DNA from: Saxidomus purpurata
Taxonomy: Eukaryota > Mollusca > Bivalvia > Venerida > Veneridae
DNA: 64,000 nt
Assembly (NCBI GenBank): GCA_022818135.1
Contig: JAFMSR010000033.1
Coordinates: forward strand, 325,001-389,000
Direction of reading: 5' to 3'
The first letter of the stretch is position 1. Each line of letters opens with the position of its first letter. Of this stretch, positions 51,654-63,380 are shown in pieces. A program made the position numbers and the translations under genes. The notes beneath the pieces were generated by a model that was given only the letters and a program-made list of their open reading frames with translations, was not told where the DNA came from and searched no databases.

Positions 51654-54261
51654 GTGGACGAGTTACAGCAAATAAACGAAATTGAAGATATTCGTATACC
51701 AAGGATAGTTTTAAGGGACAGAGGCAATCCTTTGGAGGATTACAGTGAAGTGACATTTTTTGAAAAATTTCAATTTTCGAAAGGGTGTGTTTATTTCGTA
51801 TTTCGACGGACTTCCTGTCCCACCACTTCTCCAATTTCTGGCAACCCTCAGATTCTATGCCACGGGCTATTTCCAGGATGTTGTAGGGGAATTGCTCAAT
51901 ATATCCCAGCCAACTATGAGCAAATTATAAGACACGTATCTGTTACTATAGCTGGCCAGCAGTCCAGATTCATCGTGTTTCCAAGACGACAGCAACGGAC
52001 AGTTGAGCAGAGGAAATTCCAGGAAATAGGAGCCATTCCTGGAGTAGTTGGTGCAGTTGACTGCACGCACATTGAGATACGTTCTCCAGGTATAAGACAT
52101 TGGTCTTGTTTTCTGATAAAATGGTAGGTGTATTAAGCTGTTTAATACAATTTTCAATGTTATATAAGTACGGAAGAGTACATTCATATATTATAAACAT
52201 TATCTGTTGTATGGCTATGGCTTGTGTCGCTCTATCATAGACACGGACGATATTTGAAATAGTAAGAACAGGATTACGTAGAGTATATGTTAGAGTTGCA
52301 GAGTCGATCTGAATCGTCCATTAACCATTTTAAAATCTCAGGATCACTTTAAAATTAATTATATATTCACATAAATTTATTGATAGGATAATGATAAAAC
52401 CATGTTGTATTCACTCTTAAACAATATTGACATATGCCTTTCTTTTGTATTCAAGTTGTTTGTTCAAGAGAAAGAGCTGCCATAAAGCCTCTTATTTTTT
52501 TTTTTGCAATATCACTTAAACAAATACTGCGTTATGTTTCTTATATGTATGTAATGATTTAAAAGGCAATTTCTGTCAGTAAGACATTTTTCTGGACAAA
52601 ATGAGAGCTACTTGTAAATGTGATCCAGGGACGTTAAAGTAGTTGGGTTGTCATGAATGATGTAAAGTAAAAGATGTTATATACAAATATATATATTAAC
52701 TATTCCTTCATTTAAAACATAGGTGGAGACAACGCTGAACTTTACCGGAACAGGCATTGGAATTTCTCTATCAATGTTCAGGCAGTCAGTGACTCGAGCT
52801 TGAAGTTTACAAACATCGTTGTAAGATGGCCAGGGTCTGTACATGACAGTCGCATTTTCCTCAACAGTCGCCTTTGTGCCCAGTTTGAAAATGGTTTTCA
52901 CGAAGGTATACACAAAATTATATAAAACATACATTTGTAAAGTATTTTATGCTTGATATTTACATGCAAGTACTTCTCATGCATATCAATCAACTGAGTG
53001 TATCAGGAGATCAGCAGGCAAGCGAGGACAGGGTAGGGATCTGCCCTTATATGATAAAGGGATACAGTACATGGTTTGAATACATGCAAATGATAAACAA
53101 AGCTTCAACATCCCTGAATAAATAAAAAATATGTATATACAATAGATCTGCAGTCATAGAGATGTTATTCATAACTTATTAAAATCAAAAATATAGTTGT
53201 ATAACTTGTCATTTTAGCCTAGCATGCATCAGTATAGGTAGTTTTAATGCAATACCACCATTGATTAATTACAGTTAATAATTGAAAACTTGTAAGTACA
53301 ATAGGGCAATTACTATACAGTAAAACATGAGTATAACGAACCCCTTCGGACCACATAAGTTGTAATATCAATATAGCATTTTGATACTTAATAAAGAAGT
53401 AAAAAACATCGGGTCCATAAAACCTGTTCGTTATATGCAGAATTTCGCTATATCCGGAGTTGTTATATACGGAGTTTACTGACTTGTCATTGTGATCAAA
53501 TTTGTGTCAATGAACATGTTGAGTTGGTTTAAACAGAGTAGGACAAGTAATAACTGAGTTTGTGTAAGATTGGACGGAGACGTGACATTCTTATGCGTCA
53601 TTCCTATATAGCCCCCACTTTACTACTCAGTATAATTAACCCCATATTTGAGGTACCGTGATGTAGGCATACATCAAGCGTCAGGCTCAAAACACTGAGA
53701 CTATTGGTTCCCGGCAGCAGCGACCTTTATTAACCCGTCCCTAGACGTGAGTGGTCAGAACTCCAGGAAGCAGTGACAGAGAGTACTTAATATAAGTTGC
53801 AGTATTTGTTTTACAATACACATAAGAAACTAAACTAGCAAACACAATTTTTATATCATTTTAGGTATACTTCTTGGTGATTCGGGATACGGAATCAAGC
53901 CGTATCTTATTACGCCATTCTTGAATCCCCAAATTGCACCTCAAAGGCGTTTCAACTACGGTCACTGCCGAATGCGGAACACAGTTGAACGTTTATGTTT
54001 GGTGTATGGAAAAATCAATTTCCGTGTCTATCGAAGGATTCAACAATGAGGTTGAAGAAGGATACAGCAATGATTGTGATTGTTGCGACAGCAGTGCTGC
54101 ACAACTTGGCACTGACTTTCAACGCCGATGACTTGTTTGACACCGATGACGTCATTAACAACGAAGATCCAAATGCAGCAGAGGTCGGTTTCCAGATGGC
54201 TGTCAACAGACTTGGACTTGCAGTGAGAAATCAGATTGTTGAACGTTATTTCAACAATTAG
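51654..54261 (+). pseudogene. PIF/Harbinger transposase (HARBI1-like nuclease)
   Basis: Three exons fit by splice signals and phase: about 51654-52089 (donor GGTATAAG), 52723-52905 (acceptor ACATAG, donor GGTATAC) and 53865-54261 (acceptor TTTTAG). The DDE triad is visible. The first D is in GAVDCTHIEI (exon 1), the second in RWPGSVHDSRIF (exon 2), and the E in CRMRNTVERL (exon 3), with HARBI1-like LLGDSGYGIKPYLITPFLNP around it. It would cut and join the element's ends. The frame is damaged: exon 1 changes frame near 51810 and back near 51935, and exon 3 changes frame near 53990. The C-terminal part (53995-54261) then reads to its stop. It is not functional as it stands, unless the assembly has errors. 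Confidence 0.9.
52090..53864. other. Introns of the Harbinger gene; repeat at 53320-53480
   Basis: The two introns (52090-52722 and 52906-53864) have no coding content. In the second, GAGTATAACGAACCCCTTCGGACC with TTCGTTATATGCAGAATTTCGCTATATCCGGAG at 53330-53475 resembles a dispersed repeat with TTCGTTATAT words. Confidence 0.6.
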
Positions 54262-54421
54262 CATATAGTTTGCAGGCTGTTTACGTTAATGTACATTTGT
54301 AGGCCTACTTGGTATTGTTTTCATAGAGATAAAATCATATTTGTTTATGTCTGATAATAGAAAATGAACGAACAAAGAATTAACACAAAAAATCAGTATT
54401 ATCTTATTTAATATCTCCATT

Positions 54422-55733
54422 TTACACATACAAATGCACTTGCAACTTATTATTTACCAAACTGTCAATGCTGAACTTTTTTCTCACAGACACTGGAGTT
54501 GGTGTTTGCGATGACCTAGACTTGAATGCGATAGGGTCCGACTCCTCTAACTTCGCTATTTTCAGCAGTAAATACTTCATTTTAAGTTCGTGTTTGCCTT
54601 CCGCCATATCCCGTTTCCACTCGATCAGCTTCATTCTTGCCTTACGTTCAAGTTCCTGTCTGTCTAAAACCTAAAATATCATAAATGTGTTAGCAAACCT
54701 TACCGACTTTCGTTTAAGCTGAGGTAAATAACCACGCAATTAAGATTTGCTGTTTTATCTATAAGGCTTTATAAATATCCAGGCACAAAATTAAACACAG
54801 TACTAAATCCAATCGGGTCTGTACACACGGCATATGCATTCAACTTGGAAAGACATACTTTCAGATTTACAGACCTGTGTAGTTTAACGAAGCATCAACT
54901 ATATTAGTATATATTTGTTTCACTATTCAACTGCATTGTCATAACCATACCACAAATTAAATGTTCTTGCCTTTTGCTGGGCTGTTGAAAGTCTGACACT
55001 GTCGGAACCGAAACCGGAACCTGAAACCGTGTTGCTTGATGAGCCTGACGTAGTGGCCGTCTTCGTGATATCAGTTTCTTCATCTGTAGTTATCATGAAA
55101 ATAAGGATCAAATTTACGTTTTAGGAGAGATTGTCCCATAACAGAGGCTTTAATTTTAGTAATTGTATTTGCTGAACGCCAGCACCAGCGTACGGATTAC
55201 GTAAACTTGGTGTTTAATTTCTTTAACGGTTTGCCAGTTATATGATTAAATTACACGATTTTTAGGAAACAATGTTAAGTATATTGAGCATAGCTATACA
55301 GTATAAACCAGGTTCTTCGAAATTGATTTCATTTTAATGTGTCTCGAGAGCAACTAGTCTTAATAAGTCGAGATTAGGTAGTTGGTATTGTTTAAGAAAC
55401 ATACTCATGGTACAGTTAATAATTAAAGTACTAGTCCATGAATGTACACGCTACAGAGAGGACAGGAAACAGTGCTATATAACACCATGTAGAAGATACA
55501 GACCGGAAACGAAATTGTGGACAGACAGACGGACGAACTGATGTAACATTACAAATTATAGGCCCCGAACTGGTCATATGATCTGCTGGGGACTAATGAA
55601 TTAGTACGAATCTAGCCGAAAATTTGTTTTCGAATGAAGCTTGTGTAAATTATAACGCCAAAATGTACTTACCAATACTTTCCACGTCGTCTGGACCAGC
55701 ATTTTCATCAAACGGGTTTCTCATTGGATCAAT
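54422..55733 (-). CDS. Harbinger partner protein, C-terminal exons
   Basis: Three exons are proposed on the minus strand, converging on the transposase. 55673-55733 reads DPMRNPFDENAGPDDVESIG and has a perfect GTAAGT donor. Next, about 54973-55089 reads DEETDITKT and a serine/glycine-rich run to QQK. Last, 54422-54671 reads VLDRQELERKARMKLIEWK and KMKYLLLKIAKLEE. The last is an amphipathic coiled-coil-like helix. Harbinger elements often carry a second gene for a Myb/SANT-like DNA-binding protein, and this acidic-then-coiled layout resembles the tail of such proteins. The N-terminal Myb/SANT exons were not found. The middle exon seems to use a GC donor (AAGGCAAGA). Confidence 0.6.
55470..55610. 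repeat. Fragment of the 18.6-19.3 kb repeat family
   Basis: TGTAGAAGATACAGACCGGAAACGAAATTG, GACAGACGGACGAACTG and CATATGATCTGCTGGGGAC match the end units at 18.9-19.3 kb. Confidence 0.65.
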
Positions 55734-55739
55734 CTGCGC

Positions 55740-56127
55740 AAAACCATGGCCTGAATCTGTCGCTCATTGTCATTAGCAGTGTCAGTTACCACCCCCTGAT
55801 TTTTTGTTCAGTGTTTAACTTTGAACGTGTTACATATGAAAACAAGCCAAGAGAAAAATATCTGATATTTAAAATGAAATGACAGATGCTCGGATGATCT
55901 ATGTGTGTTATTTGCAGACGATTACTGTTTAAGGTTTAATTATTCATTGATATTTACCTTTGAAATTACATGATGTTTATAGGTAATGTTGACATAAAAA
56001 TAAAATCACTGACATATTAAGAAACATAAATTTACCTGTTAACAGTCGTTCACGTCTCTTTACGGCAGTTTTGTTTTGTGCCCTGGTTTTCATGTTGTCC
56101 AATAACTTTTTTAGTTGTTAGTAGTAT
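55740..56127. other. No gene seen
   Basis: This interval should hold upstream exons of the minus-strand Harbinger partner. None was recognised. Confidence 0.4.
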
Positions 56128-57283
56128 AGGGGCCTCTTTGGCGCCACGACTGCGCATGCGCGAGAATGACGTCACCGCAGGTGCGCAGCGGCCATGTTGA
56201 ATGACATTAATGATTAAATCTAATTTTAAATATGACAAGTTTAGACACGTTGTGAGATAGACGCCTTACAGTTAAGCGTCTGTTGAGTTAAAGAAGTATG
56301 TTTAACAATACCCTAGTTATATGTCAAAATGAATCCCTTTACTTCCTACTTTTATTAAACTGTTTTCACGCACCACATTAATTTCTTTTATAATTGTTAC
56401 TTTAATGCTACAGCTTTTAAAACTGTGTTTGCCCTTTCGAAGATAAAGCAAAAACTTTAGAACATCCCAGAGCATTGCATTTATAACTTGAATCATTTTT
56501 TTATTTTCAAATAACAGAGTATAAACACTTTTAAATCTTTAACAAGAGGGAACAAGATATTACAAGCCCATACACGAATTTAACCTTTTATGGTCCACCG
56601 CGATTTCAATATTGTTTGACTTAAGATCCTATTAAGATAGTGTAAAAGTGTCCACTGCGATGTAAGAGATCGTATTTAAGATAGTGTTAAAAGATGACAT
56701 TAGTACTATGCGGGCGTATTAAACTCGGTAAAACTTAACGACTTTTAGAGAAAGGTATTATAGAGCACCATATTTGTTTTTATATATTTATGTCATTTAT
56801 ACAGTTATATACAAGTATGAAACATGAAACTGCGCAAGATGTTATCAACCTTTTAGTGAAGTATATAACATTTTATTTGATATGAGAGTTAAATGAAATA
56901 CAAATGTAGGAGTATTTAAACCTTGAAATCAGTATTTTGTTCCTAGTGCAACCGTTTACACTTTTTGAGATATGGCCAACGGACCATTAAGTACAGTTGA
57001 GTCCAGAATAGATGACCCTGGGTGAACAAAAGACATTAAACTTGTTTAAAATTGAATAGGAAAATAGACTGGTTTAAACCTGCTGAATCTGGTATTGCTA
57101 TTTTAGGCGACCACGCAAAAACAAGAATATTTGACCGATTGAAACGTAGAATGTTTAACCGATAAGAATGTTAAGGCAATTGACCAATTAAATTTCGTTT
57201 TGAAAACGAGGCTTTATGGGGAATATAAACGATGGAGCGCTGTTCAACTTAATTATTCTGACTTTAAAACTTGAACCAGCAAC
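56128..57283. other. Polinton left terminal region, non-coding
   Basis: The first 75 bp are GC-rich with TGCGCATGCGCG and TGACGTCA words. The rest is AT-rich and without open frames. It would hold the terminal inverted repeat, the replication start for protein priming, and the polymerase promoter. Confidence 0.4.
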
Positions 57284-60200
57284 ATGGAAAATATTACAGC
57301 AACGTTCGATATGATGGTGAAAACTTTCACCGACGCGGAAGACTTGATAAATTTTGCGATCACATGGGGAATTCAAGATTCCCAAAGGGTGCGGTTCCGT
57401 TTATTTCAATTGAGGAACCCACAATACGGTAATGACTTTGTTGACGAAGAGATGAATAACATACTTCAACATATGGGAGAGCCAATTGACCAGAACACAA
57501 ACGATATGGAGTTGGCCTTGGAATACGTAAGAGAACAGGAAGAAGTTGAAGAGTGTATTAAAGCGTTACTATTTGACGAAGAAATGGACATTATTACACA
57601 AATTTGCGAGGAGGATGGTAAATGGAGTTCTCAGTCACCAGTCATGAATGGGGGTGGATATGAATCCCAACAGGGTCCGTCCCACGAACCGCACTATCAG
57701 GGACTCCAATATACCATTAGAAAAAAATCAGAGAAATCTTATGCAAAAAATGCGGCGGTGGACCGGACGTATAAAGTAAAAGTGGATGAACAATATAAAG
57801 GTCAAAAACTGCAAGATGTGAGAAAGGGGCTCCATCAGATGTTTGACGAGGTGTTGGACCAAGCCCGAGGCGATTTGGCGGGGAACGATTTAGGTCGGAT
57901 AGTTATACACCACGAAGGCCTTAACAATCCGATTATCGTTCCCCTACAACCCTGGGACCAGCTTAATCCAGATGTGGTGATGGAGACCGTTGAAAAAGTT
58001 CTTAACAGCAACGACGATTTAGCGATGGACGAAAGTTTTGACATTTCGATCGGATCTATAGATCTACCAAAAGGAGGAACTAGACGTAGAATTACTAAAC
58101 TAAAAGGAAAAAACAATTCGTTACAATTGAAAACCTCCATAGTCACCATCGAAAATGAAGACCAGTTGTGTATGGCGAGGGCGATTCGGGTCAGTTGGGC
58201 GAAATTAAACAGATGTACCCCGAGAAGAATGGAAAGAAATAACCAAGAAAGGACAAAAGAAAAGTAATTTACAACTCATTTTAGAAAACAAGAGGGTTCC
58301 AGAAAGCTACTACAAACATTTAAGGAACAAAAAGAGAGAAGAACAGCAACAACTAGCGGTAGCCATTAGTCAGTTAGCCGGAGTGCCCCTGGATCGTCCA
58401 GCCAGCGTGAGCGATTAAGAGGCGTTTGAAGAAGTTCTTGGTATACGCGTGATGGTGGTCAGCGCCAAACTGGGCAACAAATTTGTGACCAGTCCTAGTA
58501 CAGGCGAACGTCCATGCATCTACATTTATTTGGTAGATGAGGACCACTTTCACGCCATTACCAGCATCACCGGTTTTTTCAACGCTAGATACTTTTGCGA
58601 CCAATGCCTCCGACATTACAACAACAGAGAAAGACACCAGTGCAAGACCCATTGTATGATTTGTAAAAGCGACAGATGTTCAAAAACCGATACATCGTTA
58701 GACTGCCAAAATTGTAATATGACTTGTAGATCACCAGATTGTTTTGAACGTCATGTAATGAAACCCGTTCACAGAAAAGGAAAAGATAAAGGAAAAGTAA
58801 GCGGGTTGTCGCAGTGCGAGAAATGGTGGAAATGCCCAACGTGTTATAAAGTCGTCAATAGAGAAAAAAGACAAAAAGAATATCACCAATGCGGAGAATA
58901 TTAGTGCTCCTCCTGTCAGACTTTTGTATTCGACGATCATTTATGCTACCTAAGAGCGACGCCCGCTGAAGAAGACGTCATACCTAAATTTATCTTTTTT
59001 GATTTCGAATGCACCCAAGACCAAACGTTAGAATGCCAAGAGGGATACGCCGTCTGCAAGAAATTAAATTTTAGGGACTGTCAACCAGAAAAAGATTGCA
59101 AAGCCTGCTCCAGATGTCGTCATTGTAAAACGTCGTGGTGCGGAAAAGCCACTCACCGACCGAATTTTGTTGTGGCTCACTCGGTTTGTCCAGAATGTAT
59201 CGATCAACCCGTAAAGTCTGAATCCGTGTGTTGGAAATGCGGGACGCGGTGTGAAGAATGCGATAATGCGGAATTATGGGACGACGAAGACGCAGGACCG
59301 TGCCCCGGAAAATGCGGATTTAAGGAAGTTATATTTGAGGGAGAAGATACGCAGGACCGGTTTGGCGAGTGGTTACTTTCGGATCAACATCAGTATTTTA
59401 AAGCCGTGGCTCACAACATGAAAGGGTACGACGGTTATTTTTTACTTAAATATCTTATTGACCAATCAATGCGGCCAGACAAGATCATCTACAGCGGCTC
59501 AAAGATGATGTACATGACCATAGAGAAAGATTTGCACATTAAAGTGATTGACAGTCTCAACTTTTTACTGATGAAATTGTCGGCGTTACCCAAAGCTTTT
59601 GGACTACAAGAATTAAAGAAAAGCTGGTTCCCTCATTTTTTAACACCAGAGAGAACCAGCAATACGTAGGAACTCACCCAGAACCGAAATTGTACGGAGC
59701 GGATTTTATGTCTTCCAATGAAAGAAAAGAGTTTCTCGAGTGGCATCAGACCAAAACAGATGAACAATTTAACTTTAGGACAGAAATGCTGGAGTACTGT
59801 AGAAGCGACGTTGACATTTTAAGACAAGCCTGTTTAAAATTTCGTCATTTATTAATGTCAGCGACCGGAAAAAGAGAGAAAATTGTTAACAACAAAGGAA
59901 AAAAGGAAAAAGTATGGGCGGGCGCTGTAGATCCTTTCGACTCCGTAACTATAGCGTCCGTATGTATGAATGTTTACAGAACAAAATATTTAAAAGAAGA
60001 ATGGAGAGTAAAGTTTGAAAATGACGAAGAATGGACTCCCGCGAGAGTAACTGAAGGCAAGTTAACCATATTACACGAAAACGAATGGATCAAAGAAAAG
60101 GAGCTTAGAGACAAGAAAATCAGACAGAGAGAATTCGTTCGAACCCCCGTCGCTAAAATTTCTCCCGGTGGTTACAGAGATCAATATAGCAAAGTGTCCA

Positions 60201-61931
60201 TACAGTGGTTAGAATGGATGGCCAAGCAAGAGCAAGTTCACATTCAACACGCTCTAAATGTAGGTGAAAAGAGTCTACACGGAACCCGTTACAAATTAGA
60301 TGGTTACTGAGCAGAGACTAATACAGCCTACGAATTTCACGGATGTGTGTTTCACGGATGCCCCTGATTTTCGGAAGATCGAGAAGGCACGTTTCATCCC
60401 TTGACAGAACAATCGATGAACGAACTTTATGCATTAACAATGAAAAAGAAACATCACATTGAGAGCCAGGGTATGAAGTACGTTTGTATATGGGAACATC
60501 AATTTCAAGAACAAATAGACAAAAACGCTGAAATGAAAAGCTTTGTGGATAGTTTAGATTTGGCAGATAGATTAGACCCTCGAGACAGTGTTTTTGGAGG
60601 TCGAACCAACGCCAGTCAACTCCACTATAAAGTTCAAGAAGACGAAAAAGTCAAGTACGTCGATTTTACAAGCTTGTACCCGTGGGTTAACAAATATTGC
60701 GAGTACCCCGTGGGTCATCCGGACATTATTACCAAAGATTTTCGAGACCTTAATCAGTATTTGGCATTGCTGAAGTGAAGATTTTACCGCCAAGAGGACT
60801 TTACCATCCGGTCCTTCCCTACAGATCTAATGGAAAACTTAAATTCCCGCTATGTAAAATCTGCGCAGACATACAAAATCAAAATTCTTGTACATGTTTA
60901 GATGAAGATAGGGCATTAATTGGCACCTGGTGTACCCCTGAACTACAGACAGCTATACGTTTAGGCTACAAGATTATCAAGATATACGAAGTGTACCACT
61001 GGGAGGAAACCACAAAATAGTAGCATCGCCACCAGAGAAGGGGGTCTGTTTGCCAAATACATTAACACATTTTTGAAGTTTAAACAAGAGGCAAGCGGTC
61101 CCCCTGATTGGATAAAAAACAACGAAGATTTACACAAATATATTCAGCAATATTTCGAAAAAGAAGGCGTTTTATTAGATTCGGGGAACATTGTGAAGAA
61201 CCCCGGATTAAGGGCGTTGGCCAAATTATGCCTAAACAGCTTTTGGGGCAAGTTTGGTCAGCGACTTAATATGCGTCAGACGAATTTCTTTCATGACACG
61301 GAGGCCAATGAGTTCTTTCAAATGTTCTCCGATCCGATGAAGCAGTCACAAAACTTTCACATTATCTTCGACGAAATACTACAAATGGAATGGACCTACA
61401 AAAATCAATGCCAACCCGAAGACAATAAAACGAACATTTATCTCGCCACATTTACCACATTCTGGGCCAGACTTAGACTCTACAGTGTGTTGGAGCAGTT
61501 AGACAGAAGAGTGCTGTATTATGACACAGACAGTGTGATATATGTGAGTAGGAATGGGGAATATGATCCGCCCCTTGGAGATTATCTCGGAGAGTTAACG
61601 GATGAGCTCGGAGGAGGAGAACATATTGTAGAGTATGTGTCTGGAGGACCAAAAAATTACGCTTACAAAACAAACAATAACAAAGAAACGTGCAAAATGA
61701 GAGGATTCACTCTGAATTTCACAAAAAGTCAATTAATTAATTTTGAAAGTGTTAAATCCATAGTGACTGATCCTAAAAGTTGTACAAATATTGTTGTGAC
61801 AAACCCGAGTAAAATATAGAGACAAACGAAAGAGAAAATTAGTTAATAGGAAAGAACAAAAGTCATATCAGATGGTGTATACTAAACGTAGAAGGTTAGA
61901 CAACTTTGACACTGTACCATATGGATATTAG
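57284..61931 (+). pseudogene. Polinton protein-primed DNA polymerase B, broken
   Basis: In order: an N-terminal region with HHEGLNNPIIVPLQPWD and TIENEDQLCMARAI; a cysteine-rich region (CDQCLRHY, CMICKSDRC, CPTCYKVV); Exo I FFDFECTQD; Exo II VAHNMKGYDGYFLL; Exo III EYCRSDVDIL; Pol A YVDFTSLYPW; Pol B KLCLNSFWGKFGQ; and Pol C VLYYDTDSVIYV. GGPKNYAY and a basic C-terminus follow. The enzyme would copy the element from a protein bound at its ends, with proofreading. Breaks: frame changes near 58210, 59640, 60763, 61015 and 61808; in-frame stops at 58416-58418, 58902-58904, 60308-60310 and 60365-60367. All catalytic motifs remain legible, so the decay is recent. Two frame changes sit at T runs, so assembly error must be excluded. 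Confidence 0.95.
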
Positions 61932-61956
61932 ATGTAGTTAAAAAGAAAAAAGAATG

Positions 61957-62272
61957 TTTCAGTTTTTGTACTCTAACATGTAATTTCCCATAGGGCCTAT
62001 TTCAGTTTTTGTCATTAGCGTTTCGGTTTTTGTCATTAGCGTTTCGGTTTTTGTCATTAGCGTTTCAGTTTTTGTCATTAACGTTTCAGTTTTTGTCATT
62101 AGCGTTTCAGTTTTTGCACTTTAACATGTAATTTCCCATAGGGTCCTTTTCAGCTTTTGTCACTTGCGTTTTAGTTTTTGTCATTGACGTTTAAGCTTTT
62201 GTCATTAGCGTTTCAGTTTTTGTCATTAACGTTTCAGTTTTTGTCAATTGTGTTTCAAGTTTTGTTAACAAT
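61957..62272 (+). repeat. 21-bp tandem repeat with 43-bp spacing breaks
   Basis: Units of consensus TTTCAGTTTTTGTCATTAGCG start at 62000, 62021, 62042, 62063, 62084 and 62105, then at 62148, 62169, 62190, 62211, 62232 and 62253. Each step is exactly 21 bp. The steps 61957-62000 and 62105-62148 are both 43 bp and both contain a copy of AACATGTAATTTCCCATAGGG. The block is thus a two-level repeat. It separates the polymerase gene from the four-gene cluster. An AATAAA at 62353-62358 could serve the polymerase transcript. Confidence 0.95.
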
Positions 62273-62415
62273 ACTTTACAAACTCATTTTGTTTTGTTTA
62301 TGTCGTTTTAAAGAAATGTATAACTTTGTCATTACTGTTGTTTAATATCATGAATAAAAATATGTAAGAACAAGCTGTTTTCTTAATTGTATTATTCCAA
62401 TTTGTATGTAAGAAC

Positions 62416-62697
62416 ATGAATCCTACCGAGTCTCACGAACCGGAAAAGGAAACCTTTATACGTTTTCCTAATTCTAATGAAGACGAAAACAGATCCACTA
62501 GTGAACGTTGGCATTTATTAGGAACTCGCGTTCCGCAACAAGAAATCACATATTGTTGCCAGATTTTCATTGTGTATGTGATTATTATCACCTCCATTGT
62601 AAACCTATCCCTTCAAAACGGTACTAGCGAATTGTGGGTGAGTCTACTTAGCAGTTGGATCGGGTACTCCTTGCCAAGTCCTAAACTAAAGAAATAA
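62416..62697 (+). CDS. Small Polinton membrane protein, intact
   Basis: 93 codons. A charged N-terminus (about 1-42) ends in a WHLLGTRVPQQE motif. A strong hydrophobic helix (about 44-65) follows, with a second hydrophobic segment (about 72-86), and the protein ends LPSPKLKK. I recognise it as a short protein that recurs beside the ATPase in invertebrate Polinton-like elements; its function is unknown. A role in virion membrane or packaging is conceivable but only guessed from the neighbours. It is one of the few undamaged genes here. Its stop overlaps the next start (TAATG at 62695-62699). Confidence 0.75.
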   Translation: MNPTESHEPEKETFIRFPNSNEDENRSTSERWHLLGTRVPQQEITYCCQIFIVYVIIITSIVNLSLQNGTSELWVSLLSSWIGYSLPSPKLKK

Positions 62698-63349
62698 TGG
62701 AATCATCTCTACCTTTTGAACCTTGTTCCAGTATATGTATCAGTGGTCAAACTGGAAGTGAAAAAACGCGATGGGTGTATCAGTTTTTGAAACATTTAAA
62801 GGACATGTATTCGAGAGATCCACTTTCGCACGTATTATACTGTTACGGTATACATAAAGACCTGTTTGACGACATGGAGAGGCCTATTCCAAACTTTTAT
62901 AGTAAACAAGGACTGCCAACCGGTGAAGAAGTAGATGACTTTACCCGTGACAAGAGGCATAAGTGGATTATTATTGACGATCTCATGCATGAAGTAATGC
63001 AAAACAAAGATATGGAATTGCTTTTTACGCAAGGTTGTCACCATAGGAGGGTATCTGTCATGCTAATCACCCAAAACTTATATCCTGGAGGTAAACACGC
63101 CAGAACTATTGCTCTAAATACATGGTATATGCTGCTTATGAAAAATTTAAGAGATGTGTCGCAGGTAGGAAATTTAGGACGTTAACTCTACCCTGGTAAA
63201 TCAAACGGTTTCATGAAAGCCTATCAACATGCGTCAAGCACAAAACACGGCTATTTTTTGGTGGATATGAGCCCCACGCCGAGGACAAATATCGTCTGAG
63301 GACCCATATTTTCCAAGGAGAAGACCCTATCGTATACAAATTAACGTAA
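62697..63349 (+). pseudogene. FtsK/A32-type genome packaging ATPase, broken
   Basis: The start overlaps the previous stop. The P-loop region reads ICISGQTGSEKTRW, where the glycine before the invariant lysine is replaced by glutamate. Walker B reads KWIIIDDLMHEV, followed by QGCHHRRVSVMLITQNLYP, which is typical of the A32/FtsK family (sensor and arginine segments). In Polintons and related viruses this motor is thought to pump DNA into capsids. There is an in-frame TAA at 63183-63185 and a frame change near 63278. The remaining part, ending EDPIVYKLT, reaches TAA at 63347-63349. The P-loop change alone would be expected to impair nucleotide binding. Confidence 0.9.
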
Positions 63350-63380
63350 GAAGGTGAGAGTTAAACGTGTAAGAGTAGTC

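Noticed and set aside
61957..62272. 21-bp repeat as a coding heptad repeat
   Set aside because: The frame is open within each run, but the runs are separated by 43-bp steps that shift the frame, and no start codon or flanking coding sequence was seen.
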